Below are positions 1 through 6,245 of a stretch of DNA of 9,814 bases, one piece after another; position 1 is the stretch's first letter, and each line of letters begins with the position of its first letter. The notes under the pieces were generated by a model, which worked only from the letters and a program-made list of their open reading frames with translations, was not told the DNA's origin and did not search any database. The stretch comes from Gammaproteobacteria bacterium (lineage in GTDB: Bacteria > Pseudomonadota > Gammaproteobacteria > Ga0077536): positions 1 through 9,814 of the forward strand of contig DAOWDI010000107.1 in NCBI GenBank assembly GCA_030639105.1, read 5' to 3'. The position numbers and the translations under genes are program-made.

Positions 1-654
1 CAGATTGTCTCCGGTGTTATCGGTAAAGAGAAGGTCCATTACGAGGCGCCGCCGTCGAGCCGCCTCCCCGATGAGATGGCCCGTTTTCTAACTTGGTTTG
101 AAGAACCCAAGGGCGCCGATCCGCTTCTCGTGGCAAGCCTGGCGCATCTGTGGTTTGTCACGATCCATCCGTTCGACGATGGTAACGGGCGCATTGCGCG
201 CGCGATTGCGGACTTGAGTCTTGCTCGCGCCGAACATAGCCCGCAGCGTTTCTACAGCATGTCGGCCCAAATTCGAAAGGAACGAAGTGCGTACTACGAT
301 GCGCTTGAGAGAACTCAGAAAGGCGGGCTTGAGGTGACAAGCTGGCAGAGTTGGTTTCTGGAATGTTTACTCCGCGCCACCGAAGGTGCGCAGGAAACGC
401 TTGCTTCCGTTCTCGGTAAAGCCCGTTTTTGGGAACGCTTCGCCGCGGTGCCGTTGAACGATAGACAGATCACGGTGTTACACCGGATCCTCGATAGTTT
501 CGAGGGCAAACTCACGAGTTCGAAATGGGCCAAGATCGCGAAATGCTCTCAGGACACGGCGCATAGAGACATTGTCGATCTCATTGAGAAGGGCGCACTC
601 GTCAAAGATTTAGGCGGCGGCCGGAGCACGAGTTACTCAATCGCAGACGGATGA
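1..654 (+). CDS. Fic family protein (5' end outside window)
   Basis: The frame is open from base 1, so the N-terminus lies to the left; the ATG at 76 is internal. About 217 residues are visible. The Fic signature HPFDDGNGRIAR, matching HPFx(D/E)GNGRxxR, is encoded at 166-201 and carries the catalytic His. Family members of this kind transfer AMP or another nucleotide-derived group from a nucleotide onto hydroxyl side chains of target proteins. The stretch before it (HYEAPP, then an LP-E-M segment) is typical of the region preceding the Fic core in long single-chain Fic proteins. The C-terminal ~60 residues (WAKIAKCSQDTAHRDIVDLIEKGALV, wing GGGRSTSY) look like a winged helix-turn-helix, as in the DUF4172/HTH-bearing Fic class. 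The inhibitory (S/T)xxxE(G/N) helix cannot be judged because the N-terminus is missing. No antitoxin or partner is visible downstream. The family call is firm; the substrate is unknown. Confidence 0.93.
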   Translation, partial: QIVSGVIGKEKVHYEAPPSSRLPDEMARFLTWFEEPKGADPLLVASLAHLWFVTIHPFDDGNGRIARAIADLSLARAEHSPQRFYSMSAQIRKERSAYYDALERTQKGGLEVTSWQSWFLECLLRATEGAQETLASVLGKARFWERFAAVPLNDRQITVLHRILDSFEGKLTSSKWAKIAKCSQDTAHRDIVDLIEKGALVKDLGGGRSTSYSIADG

Positions 655-675
655 TCGCAACCAACATCCACAAAG

Positions 676-701
676 GGGACATCACCCATAGCCTCTGTCC
701 C
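676..701. repeat. Short inverted repeat after the Fic gene
   Basis: GGGACA at 676-681 pairs with TGTCCC at 696-701 across a 14-base loop, about 22 bases after the Fic stop codon. No clear T-run follows on either strand, so a Rho-independent terminator is not well supported. A GGGGACA/TGTCCC arrangement also resembles the short palindromes linked to REP-type elements, but there is only one copy here. Function unknown. Confidence 0.3.
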
Positions 702-804
702 TATTCAACACCAGGTCAAACTTATCGAAGTCGCCGAGCGTATTTGCAGTGGTAAGTCCCAAGAAACTCCCGAACTCACTCTGTTGCGAGCCCGTCACCG
801 CGAT
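682..804 (-). pseudogene. Possible C-terminal remnant of an unrecognised protein
   Basis: Read on the minus strand, this spacer gives a 40-residue open stretch ending at a TGA (682-684). Its composition looks like real protein (FGSFLGLTTANTLGDFDKFD, then LVLNRDRGYG) rather than random translation. The frame has no plausible start before it meets the tRNA gene. The adjacent frame just upstream also reads smoothly (ITFNNLHRGDGLATE, then stop), which would fit a frameshifted remnant. I do not recognise the family. It lies directly downstream of the 3' end of tRNA-Met, a common place for decayed mobile or accessory DNA. It may also be chance, since the stretch is short. Confidence 0.25.
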
Positions 805-822
805 GCAAGTTATTGAAGGTAA

Positions 823-899
823 TGGTGGCTATGGGTGGACTTGAACCACCGACCTCAGCATTATGAGTGCCGCGCTCTAACCAGCTGAGCTACATAGCC
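823..899 (-). tRNA. tRNA-Met (anticodon CAU, elongator type)
   Basis: The minus-strand sequence folds as a complete 77-nt cloverleaf with an encoded CCA end. The acceptor stem GGCTATG/CATAGCC is perfect, and the D arm is GCTC...GAGC. The anticodon stem CGGCA/TGCTG (one G-T pair) encloses the loop CTCATAA, giving anticodon CAT. The T arm contains GGTTCAAGTCC. CAT can mean initiator Met, elongator Met or lysidine-modified Ile2. The acceptor start GGCTA and overall similarity to E. coli metT-type tRNA favour elongator Met. An initiator would lack the first acceptor pair, and it does not. The gene stands alone, with no other tRNA nearby. Confidence 0.93.
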
Positions 900-1096
900 A
901 CAAGGGATACAAATACCAAAGGGATGAGTCGGATGCGCAGGCCTCGCGGCCGCGTTTGACCCTTAATCCAAGCCTTGGGGATCGCGATCATCGACGTTGC
1001 ATCGGGACGTGTCAAGCGAGTTGCCGCTACGCTTAGGCATGGCTCGGCGAGTGGCCTATAGTGTTCACAATGCCTTCCAGCTCATACGAGGGATCC

Positions 1097-1594
1097 ATGG
1101 CCGACACACTACCCGACAACGGCATCATCGTCACCGAGGCGGCTGTCTTGGCCGAATGGCTCGATTACAACGATCACATGAACGTCGCCTACTACATCGC
1201 TGCATTCGATATCGGTATCGACGAATTGAAGGCAACCTACGGGATCGATGGTGAATACATCGAGACTCAACAACGCTCCACGGTAGCGCTCGAGGCTCAT
1301 ATCACCTATCAGAATGAGGCGTCGCTGGGGGACAAACTCCGGATAGAAACGCGCGTACTGGATTTCGATGGCAAGCGCACACACCTCTATCAGGAGATGT
1401 ACCGTGACGATGCATTACTCGCAACGCAAGAGACGTTGTCGATCAGCTTCAATTTAAAAGCGCGCGCGACCTGTCCGTTCGACGCCGCGATTGCGCCGAA
1501 TATTGAGCGGCTGCACCAGGCGCAGAGATCTCTGCCGCGCCCGGCCTGGGTCGGACGCTCGGTGGGGATCAGAAAAGGGAAACCGGTGTCTTAA
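1097..1594 (+). CDS. Acyl-CoA thioesterase, hotdog fold (4HBT-like)
   Basis: This 165-residue protein has the single-hotdog-domain thioesterase pattern. Near residues 21-38 it reads [18 protein letters not shown], the conserved W(I/L)DxNxHMNxxxY motif of the 4-hydroxybenzoyl-CoA thioesterase-like family. Central strands ([19 protein letters not shown], then [21 protein letters not shown]) follow the family's beta-sheet. The tail ([15 protein letters not shown]) matches the usual C-terminal P-x-x-x-G-R segment. Such proteins hydrolyse acyl-CoA thioesters in the cytoplasm; the substrate cannot be read from sequence. I chose the ATG at 1097 because GAGGGA sits just upstream; an in-frame GTG at 1061 has no such support. 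It is monocistronic and converges on crp: its TAA (1592-1594) overlaps the crp stop within the palindrome TTAA. Confidence 0.85.
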   Translation: MADTLPDNGIIVTEAAVLAEWLDYNDHMNVAYYIAAFDIGIDELKATYGIDGEYIETQQRSTVALEAHITYQNEASLGDKLRIETRVLDFDGKRTHLYQEMYRDDALLATQETLSISFNLKARATCPFDAAIAPNIERLHQAQRSLPRPAWVGRSVGIRKGKPVS

Positions 1595-2232
1595 CGAACG
1601 CCGAATACGACGATGGTCTTGCCGGCGACGCTGATCAGGTGCTGCTCTTCCAAGGTCTTCAAGACGCGTCCAACCATCTCGCGCGAGCAGCCGACGATAC
1701 GCCCGAGTTCTTGACGGGTGATCCGGATCTGCATACCGTCGGGGTGCGTCATCGCGTCGGGCTCTTTGCACAGATCGAGCAAGGATCGGGCGACGCGGCC
1801 GGAGACATCCATGAATGCCAGGTCACCGATCTTGCGGTTCATCTTACGCAGCCGGTTGGCGAGCTGTGAGGAGATGGCGAACAGCAGGTCGGGGAATACC
1901 GTCGACATGCTCTTCAACTTATCGTAACTGATCTGAGCGACTTCGCAGGGCGTCTTGGCGCGCACCAGCGCGCTGCGATTGACATGCTCATTGAACAGCC
2001 CGATTTCCCCGAAGAAATCACCGGGGTTCAGGTATGCGAGCACTAACTCACGGCCCTCCTCATCTTCCAACATCACCGTGACCGAACCCTTGATGATGTA
2101 GAACAATTCATGCGACGGATCGCCCTGTCGAATGATGGTACTCTTCGACGGGAACAACTTGCGATGGCAATGCTCCAGGAACCGCTGGATCGCGTCTTCA
2201 TCGGTCTTAAGCGAGGACTGTACGGAGTTCAT
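1591..2232 (-). CDS. crp: Crp/Vfr-type cyclic-nucleotide-responsive global regulator
   Basis: The 213 residues align along their full length with E. coli CRP and Pseudomonas Vfr. The N-terminal cyclic-nucleotide domain contains FFGEIGLF (Glu76, equivalent to E. coli Glu72) and NRSALVRAK (Arg86/Ser87, equivalent to Arg82/Ser83), which hold the ribose-phosphate. The long dimer helix follows, then the hinge [14 protein letters not shown]. The winged HTH has the recognition helix GCSREMVGR, with Arg184, Glu185 and Arg189 matching the DNA-contacting Arg180, Glu181 and Arg185. It should therefore bind TGTGA-N6-TCACA-like sites as a dimer. One oddity: the adenine-contacting pair Thr127/Ser128 of E. 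coli is Met131/Asn132 here. The start at 2232 has AGAGGG 8 bases upstream. The neighbouring OsmC/YhfA gene supports orthology. I see no obvious consensus CRP site in its own promoter region. Confidence 0.93.
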   Translation of the reverse strand: MNSVQSSLKTDEDAIQRFLEHCHRKLFPSKSTIIRQGDPSHELFYIIKGSVTVMLEDEEGRELVLAYLNPGDFFGEIGLFNEHVNRSALVRAKTPCEVAQISYDKLKSMSTVFPDLLFAISSQLANRLRKMNRKIGDLAFMDVSGRVARSLLDLCKEPDAMTHPDGMQIRITRQELGRIVGCSREMVGRVLKTLEEQHLISVAGKTIVVFGVR

Positions 2233-2412
2233 AACAACTACCCTCTTGAGGTATATCCAATTCTTGATCGTTATTAGTTAAGGAGTCTACCGATTTATTA
2301 TTTTCTTAATTAATATATAGGAAAGTACTGCAACATACTAATTCTACTAGATTTAACTTTATTTAGTTATAATCCCATACAGCAACGATAAACACGGATA
2401 GCCGATTGCAGT
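2233..2412. promoter_or_regulatory. AT-rich divergent promoter region, crp / osmC-like
   Basis: This 180-bp gap separates two divergent start codons and is far richer in A+T than its surroundings. On the plus strand a perfect TATAAT lies at 2368-2373, 39 bases before the OsmC ATG, with no good -35 box, so the promoter may need an activator. On the minus strand several TATA-like runs near 2300-2325 could serve crp. No palindromic TGTGA/TCACA site is apparent by eye. Confidence 0.6.
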
Positions 2413-2841
2413 ATGCACGCAAGCATTAAATGGGTCGACAACGTCATGTTTATCGGTCACTCCGGCAGCGGCCACAGCGTCATGATCGACGGGCCGCCGA
2501 GTGCGGGCGGCAACAATGGCGGCGTTCGGCCGATGGAGCTGGTGCTGATGGGCCTCGGCGCATGCGCAAGTTTCGATGTGGTCTCGATCCTGAAGAAATC
2601 CCGTCAGGATGTCACCGCTTGCCGCACCGAGCTTGAGGCCGAACGCGCCGAGGAGATCCCACAGGTTTTTACCCGCATCCATATCCACTTTATCGTCACC
2701 GGTCATGGACTCAAACACAAACAGGTCGAGCGGGCGGTAACGCTCTCCGCGGAAAAGTATTGTTCGGCCTCGATCATGATTGGCAAGACCGCGGACATTA
2801 CCCATGATTTTGAGATCATTGAACCAAGCGCTTCATCCTAG
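2413..2841 (+). CDS. OsmC/YhfA-like thiol-peroxidase-fold protein
   Basis: This 142-residue protein matches the YhfA branch of the OsmC/Ohr superfamily. PMELVLMGLGACASFDVV supplies the first conserved Cys (Cys51) on the central helix, with the helix-leading Glu42. AEKYCSAS supplies the second (Cys117). In OsmC/Ohr enzymes these two cysteines reduce organic hydroperoxides through a disulfide cycle; the activity of YhfA-type members is less clear. The N-terminal strands (IKWVDNVMFIGHSGSGHSVM) fit the family. The ATG at 2413 has only a weak Shine-Dalgarno sequence. It is divergent from crp, as yhfA is from crp in E. coli. Its TAG overlaps the stop of the convergent PAS-GGDEF gene within CTAG (2838-2841), leaving no space for a terminator between them. 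Confidence 0.87.
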   Translation: MHASIKWVDNVMFIGHSGSGHSVMIDGPPSAGGNNGGVRPMELVLMGLGACASFDVVSILKKSRQDVTACRTELEAERAEEIPQVFTRIHIHFIVTGHGLKHKQVERAVTLSAEKYCSASIMIGKTADITHDFEIIEPSASS

Positions 2842-3650
2842 AAGCTGACCGTCCTGGCCGTACTTCCGCTCTGGCGCTGCGCGACGATATCCGCACGCCG
2901 GATCAAACGTTGAGCATCGTCACCCTTGCGCCAGCTGCTTGCACCGACGTTGACACTCACCGCCGGTGCCGCGCGGTTAAGGTCCGGGAGCAGCGCGCCC
3001 GTCACCTTTTCCGCCAAACACAGTGCCGCAACATCGGTTGTTTCCGGGAGAATGACCACCAACGCCCGATCCGACCACTGACCGAGGACGTCGACCCAAC
3101 GCAATTGTTCCTTCAGTGTTCCCGCGATCAAATCGTACACGGCCCGTCGCTGCCCGTCGGCATCCAGCATACCGAAGTCTATCCGGATCACCAGACACGA
3201 CAGTGGGTTGGCATAACGGCGCGATCGCGAGACTTCGAGTTGCAAACGGCTGGACAGGGCATTGCGCGACAAGAACCGCGAAGCGGCCGAACCCTCGAAT
3301 CCACGCATTGCCAGCGCATCAAAAAACCAATCGATGGCATATTCGCGATCCATCACGAGTAAGGTCTGGCCGCGAAACGCCGCCAATTGTATGCCCCGCG
3401 AGATGCCGATCAGGCTGCCTTTCTCCAGGATCCGGCAGGGTTCGGCGCCGCGCGCTGGCGGATCGGAGGCCGGCAGCGGAAGCAATAAGGACTCCGCGCT
3501 CCGGCCGATGATGTCACCGACATCGCGCCGCAGCAATTCGCTCAGCGCGCCGTTCCCCCAAACGACGCGGTCCTCATGGTCGACCACGGCAATCCCTGCC
3601 GGCAGGTCGTCGACGATCGAGCGAGCAAGTTCAGGATGAAGTTCTATCAT
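2838..3650 (-). CDS. PAS domain protein with degenerate GGDEF domain
   Basis: The protein has 270 residues. Residues ~8-55 form a PAS-like sensor start (LPAGIAVVDHEDRVVWGN, then LLRRDVGDIIGRSAESLL). From ~125 on it follows the GGDEF fold: a NALSSRLQLEVSRSRRYANPLSCLVIRID stretch corresponding to the N-R-x-x-L...iDiD segment, then DVLGQ and VVILPETTDVAALCLAEKV. At the signature itself the sequence is SDRAL (193-197) in place of GGDEF, and the usual DxxFK metal-binding loop is altered (RIDFGML). It should therefore not make c-di-GMP. The inhibitory-site motif RxxD is kept (R184-W-V-D187) at the right distance, so ligand binding remains possible. It is probably cytoplasmic, as no membrane segment is seen. 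It lies 68 bp after the ABC ATPase on the same strand and may be cotranscribed. The start at 3650 lacks a clear ribosome binding site. Confidence 0.8.
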   Translation of the reverse strand: MIELHPELARSIVDDLPAGIAVVDHEDRVVWGNGALSELLRRDVGDIIGRSAESLLLPLPASDPPARGAEPCRILEKGSLIGISRGIQLAAFRGQTLLVMDREYAIDWFFDALAMRGFEGSAASRFLSRNALSSRLQLEVSRSRRYANPLSCLVIRIDFGMLDADGQRRAVYDLIAGTLKEQLRWVDVLGQWSDRALVVILPETTDVAALCLAEKVTGALLPDLNRAAPAVSVNVGASSWRKGDDAQRLIRRADIVAQRQSGSTARTVSF

Positions 3651-3718
3651 TGGCCCGACATAGCGGCGCTGGCCGCCCGGTTACTGTGGCTGAACTAGCG
3701 GCCAAACGTGAAATTTCT

Positions 3719-4447
3719 TTATCGCGGTACCGTGGTCCCAATGCAGCCGAGAAAAGACTCCTCGAGCGTCGCCCCGCCATAGGCGGCGCCGAAATCGGCG
3801 ATGGTCCCGTAAAAGCGGATCCGCCCGGCATCGAGAATAGCGGCCCGGTCGCAGAGGGTGGCGATATCATCGAGCAAGTGCGTACTGAAAAATATCGTGA
3901 CGCCATCGTCTTTCAGCCGTCTCAGGCGCGCCTTGAACAACGCCCGTGCCTTCGGATCGAGACCGCTCATCGGTTCGTCGAGGATGAGCAGTGGACGGTG
4001 CGTTAGCAGGCACCCAATGAGTCCGAGTTTCTGGGTCATACCTTTTGAATACTCGCGCGCGGGCCGGCCGAGCGCATCCGTATCGAGTTCGAGGCTCGCG
4101 CATTCTTCCCCGATCGCTGTCACCTCCGGCTCGACGCCGTGAAGTGCGGCGATAAACCGCAGGACATCACGGCCCGTGGCATAGTACGGCGCTACGAAGT
4201 GCTCGGCCAAGTAGGCCACAGGCTCGCGTGCCCTAGGCTGGCAATGATGGGCACCGAAGATCTCGATGTGGCCGCTGTTGATGGCTGTCAGGTCGAGCAT
4301 GGCCTTGAGTAGAGTCGATTTTCCGGCCCCGTTGATACCGATGAGGCCAACGGTTTCGCCGGACGCGATCCGCAGATCGAGCCCGTACAGCACCTCACGG
4401 TCGCCGTACCGCTTTGTTACATTCGACAACAGTAACGGCATTGACAT
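3719..4447 (-). CDS. ABC transporter ATP-binding protein (ABC-2 exporter type)
   Basis: This is a 242-residue complete nucleotide-binding domain. Walker A is GINGAGKST (37-45). The Q-loop position is YLAEHF, with Glu in place of Gln as is common in ABC-2-type exporters. The signature is YSKGMTQKL (133-141), a variant of LSGGQ. Walker B is LLILDEP (153-159), followed by the D-loop SGLD and the switch His190 in FFSTHLL. It would power a separate membrane subunit. The likely partner is the ABC-2 permease at 6246-7016, but two genes and two terminators lie between them. Its start is only 28 bp after a strong intrinsic terminator, and no promoter fits in that gap. Expression must therefore come from readthrough or from a promoter inside the pilin gene. 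An alternative start is the Met two codons later (4441). Substrate unknown. Confidence 0.9.
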   Translation of the reverse strand: MSMPLLLSNVTKRYGDREVLYGLDLRIASGETVGLIGINGAGKSTLLKAMLDLTAINSGHIEIFGAHHCQPRAREPVAYLAEHFVAPYYATGRDVLRFIAALHGVEPEVTAIGEECASLELDTDALGRPAREYSKGMTQKLGLIGCLLTHRPLLILDEPMSGLDPKARALFKARLRRLKDDGVTIFFSTHLLDDIATLCDRAAILDAGRIRFYGTIADFGAAYGGATLEESFLGCIGTTVPR

Positions 4448-4474
4448 GGCCGTTTTGAGGTCAGATCATCGAGG

Positions 4475-4500
4475 AAAAACGGCCCGCGCATGGCGGGCCG
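4475..4500 (-). terminator. Rho-independent terminator after the prepilin-like gene
   Basis: On the minus strand CGGCCCGC and GCGGGCCG (8 perfect GC-rich pairs, 4493-4500 and 4480-4487) enclose a 5-base loop and are followed directly by TTTTT (4475-4479). It lies 27 bp after the pilin-like stop codon and 28 bp before the ABC ATPase start. Confidence 0.88.
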
Positions 4501-4527
4501 CGGAACGTCTCAGCACCGCTGAACCAA

Positions 4528-5235
4528 TCAATAGAGATAGACGGCGTTGCAGAGTTGTTCGTTGGAGGCGATGTCCCAGATATCTGGATCCGTTGTCGCA
4601 TCTACGCAGGCCGGCAAGGATTCGGCGAGCGTTCCCAAGGTCGCGCCGGAGGTCACGGCGTGACGCAAGACGCCGGTCTGCGGCAGGCCGTCGTCGATCT
4701 TAAGGTCGAGTTCGCGCAGTACGTTTACCGGGATCCCGGCGCCGAGAACCAGATTGAGCCGGTCGGCCGGCGTCCCGCCCGCGTCGTCGTAATCGTCCGT
4801 CCGGTACAGGATCAAAAAGCCGTTGAAGGCGTTGCGCGGCGCCACGTCGGTGTCCGCGGCAGTTGGCGCCGTGCTTCCGCCTTTAAAGTTGCCCTGGATA
4901 AAACCCGCCTTCGACAGTTGTTCCCACAGCGCCAGCGGTTCGGTCCAGTCCGCACCGCCGTCCAAGCGACCGCTGTTGTCACCGCCGGTGAGAACACCGG
5001 GGATGGCTTGCACGGCGTTCGCCTGGCCCCAGTCACCGGGAACCTGGCGGTAGCGGTCGATAAAGCCGTAATATGCCGCCTGTACGCCGGAGTTCTGATC
5101 GGCGATGTTGCGCACCCGGGCGCTGGTGATCAATTCCTGGCCCTTGAGGATCCCGCCGAGCAAGAGGCCAATAATGACAAGTACGATCGCGATCTCGACG
5201 AGCGTGAAACCGTGTTGTTTTTGTAGCTTGGGCAT
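4528..5235 (-). CDS. Type IV prepilin-like protein (prepilin N-methylation signal)
   Basis: This 235-residue protein begins with a short basic leader (MPKLQKQHG) and a class III prepilin signal: cleavage after Gly9, Phe10 as the new N-terminus, Glu14 at +5, then a hydrophobic helix (FTLVEIAIVLVIIGLLLGGI). PilD-type peptidase should cleave and methylate it, and it would assemble into a pilus or pseudopilus, or remain in the inner membrane. The rest is a long soluble head with DRYRQVPGDWGQANAV, a Gly/Asp-rich section and two Cys near the C-terminus (LPACVDA and EQLCNAVYLY) that could form the usual disulfide loop. The start at 5235 was chosen over upstream Mets because AAGGA lies 8 bases before it and a sigma-54-type promoter lies just beyond. 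A strong terminator follows. No pilus assembly gene is adjacent, so whether it is a major or minor pilin or a pseudopilin is unknown. Confidence 0.88.
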   Translation of the reverse strand: MPKLQKQHGFTLVEIAIVLVIIGLLLGGILKGQELITSARVRNIADQNSGVQAAYYGFIDRYRQVPGDWGQANAVQAIPGVLTGGDNSGRLDGGADWTEPLALWEQLSKAGFIQGNFKGGSTAPTAADTDVAPRNAFNGFLILYRTDDYDDAGGTPADRLNLVLGAGIPVNVLRELDLKIDDGLPQTGVLRHAVTSGATLGTLAESLPACVDATTDPDIWDIASNEQLCNAVYLY

Positions 5236-5276
5236 AGTATCAATCCTTGATGGATCCATGTTGTTTAAATCCAAGA

Positions 5277-5292
5277 GGCACATTGTGTGCCA
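5277..5292 (-). promoter_or_regulatory. Sigma-54 (RpoN) type promoter for the prepilin-like gene
   Basis: The minus strand reads TGGCACACAATGTGCC against the consensus TGGCACGRNNNTTGCW. The -24 GG and -12 GC are present at the exact required distance, and all of TGGCAC and TGC match. A start point near 5266 would give a leader of about 30 nt with a good Shine-Dalgarno sequence. The same bases also form a perfect 6-bp inverted repeat with a 3-base loop. Type IV pilin genes are classic RpoN targets. Confidence 0.72.
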
Positions 5293-5400
5293 AAACCATA
5301 ACCCCCTGTAATCCTTACGTTTATCGAAATGCTCATACCGCCAGTTTGTCAAGGAATAAACAGATGTGACGATTTATCAACAATATCGGCCGAGCCCGTC

Positions 5401-5412
5401 GACAGTTTGACA
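5401..5412 (-). promoter_or_regulatory. Possible enhancer site (tandem TGTC) upstream of the sigma-54 promoter
   Basis: Two TGTC motifs on the minus strand (5409-5412 and 5401-5404) lie about 135-145 bp upstream of the predicted start point, in the region where a sigma-54 activator would bind. PilR-binding sites of Pseudomonas pilA contain repeated TGTC cores. The motif is short, so this is only suggestive. Confidence 0.25.
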
Positions 5413-5427
5413 TCACCCGGGGCCGGG

Positions 5428-5447
5428 AAAAGCGGTAATAATACCGC
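5428..5447 (-). terminator. Weak Rho-independent terminator after the permease/helical-repeat pair
   Basis: The minus strand forms GCGGTA-TTAT-TACCGC (5432-5447) followed by TTTT (5428-5431), 72 bp beyond the stop at 5520. The stem is only 6 bp, so termination may be partial. It separates the upstream pair from the pilin unit. Confidence 0.55.
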
Positions 5448-5519
5448 GCATTAGTGGCCGCCAATCGGGATCAATACCGGCATCATGAGCGTCGGCATCA
5501 GCTGATTGTGCGGCGCCAT

Positions 5520-6245
5520 TTATTCCGGTGGGCTCGCGGCCGCACGCTCTTCAAGCTCGACGAGGCGCCGCGAGAGGAACCATTGCTCATGGGGATCGGC
5601 AATCGAACCGCTGTCGAGCAAGGCGCCGAGGAGAACTTTCGCGCTCTCGATCTCCCCCATGTCTTCGAGGACAAAAATGACCATCTGCTTAGCCCAGTTC
5701 GGCACCCCGGGGCCCGTCGCCAAGCTCGACAAGGTGCGCGCGTAGCGCAGTGCCAGCTCGATATCGCCGATACGATGCTTCGCGATATAGATGGCGTGGG
5801 CCATCCACGGCCAGCGCGCATCGGGATCGCGACGGAACTCATCCTCGACAAAATCAAGCATGAGACGCTGTTTATCCGTATCCGGCACCTCCGCGTAAAT
5901 ACGACTGGCCGCCAACAACGGATAGTGTGAGTTCGGGTCGAGTTCGAGGATCAACGCGAGCCACTCGATGACTTTCACATAATCGAGCGCGCTGAACGGG
6001 ATGCTGATCCCCGGTTGATTATCAAAGCTCTGCAGCCACAGCATGGCCAGCTTGGCCGCAACAACGCCCTCACCGAAACTCAGCGCGCGGACCATTTGGA
6101 TCCCCGGCGGGTGCCCCAGCTGCTCCCCTCGTGCGGCTGTGGGAGACTGGAAATGATGGATCGCGATCTGCGCGATCAGGCTCCCGAGCAGCAATGCCAC
6201 TACGCTAAGCGGCACCGCGTCGATGCGTCGCTCGTTTTGTGCCAT
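5520..6245 (-). CDS. Membrane-anchored helical-repeat (TPR-like) protein of unknown function
   Basis: The protein has 241 residues. It has one N-terminal hydrophobic segment (VPLSVVALLLGSLIAQIAI, ~11-29) after a short charged start, so most of the chain probably lies in the periplasm or is membrane-tethered. The rest is helical with TPR-like spacing: LALILELDPNSHYPLLAASRIYAE, then FRRDPDARWPWMAHAIYIAKHRIGDIELALRYARTLS, then VFVLEDMGEIESAKVLLGALL-type helices. I do not recognise a named family. Its ATG follows the permease TAG with no gap (TAG-ATG), which indicates translational coupling and a shared task, perhaps as an accessory or scaffold subunit of the exporter. The stop is followed by a weak terminator. 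Confidence 0.7.
   Translation of the reverse strand: MAQNERRIDAVPLSVVALLLGSLIAQIAIHHFQSPTAARGEQLGHPPGIQMVRALSFGEGVVAAKLAMLWLQSFDNQPGISIPFSALDYVKVIEWLALILELDPNSHYPLLAASRIYAEVPDTDKQRLMLDFVEDEFRRDPDARWPWMAHAIYIAKHRIGDIELALRYARTLSSLATGPGVPNWAKQMVIFVLEDMGEIESAKVLLGALLDSGSIADPHEQWFLSRRLVELEERAAASPPE

Noticed and set aside
823..899. Initiator tRNA-Met or lysidine-type tRNA-Ile2
   Set aside because: The first acceptor pair is intact, which excludes a typical initiator, and the GGCTATG acceptor matches elongator Met rather than Ile2.
1109..1384. Open frame on the minus strand across the thioesterase
   Set aside because: It lies inside a clear hotdog thioesterase gene and has no family pattern or ribosome binding site.
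2910..3639. Several plus-strand open frames opposite the PAS-GGDEF gene
   Set aside because: Composition is Arg/Pro/Ser-rich and shadow-like; the minus-strand protein has recognisable PAS and GGDEF-fold segments.
4555..5226. 223-codon plus-strand open frame across the prepilin-like gene
   Set aside because: The minus-strand reading has a perfect prepilin signal, Shine-Dalgarno sequence, sigma-54-type promoter and terminator. The plus reading has none of these and is a GC-rich shadow.
5277..5291. GGCACA-TTG-TGTGCC hairpin as a terminator
   Set aside because: No T-run follows it on the minus strand, and the same bases match the -24/-12 promoter element at the right distance from a start codon.
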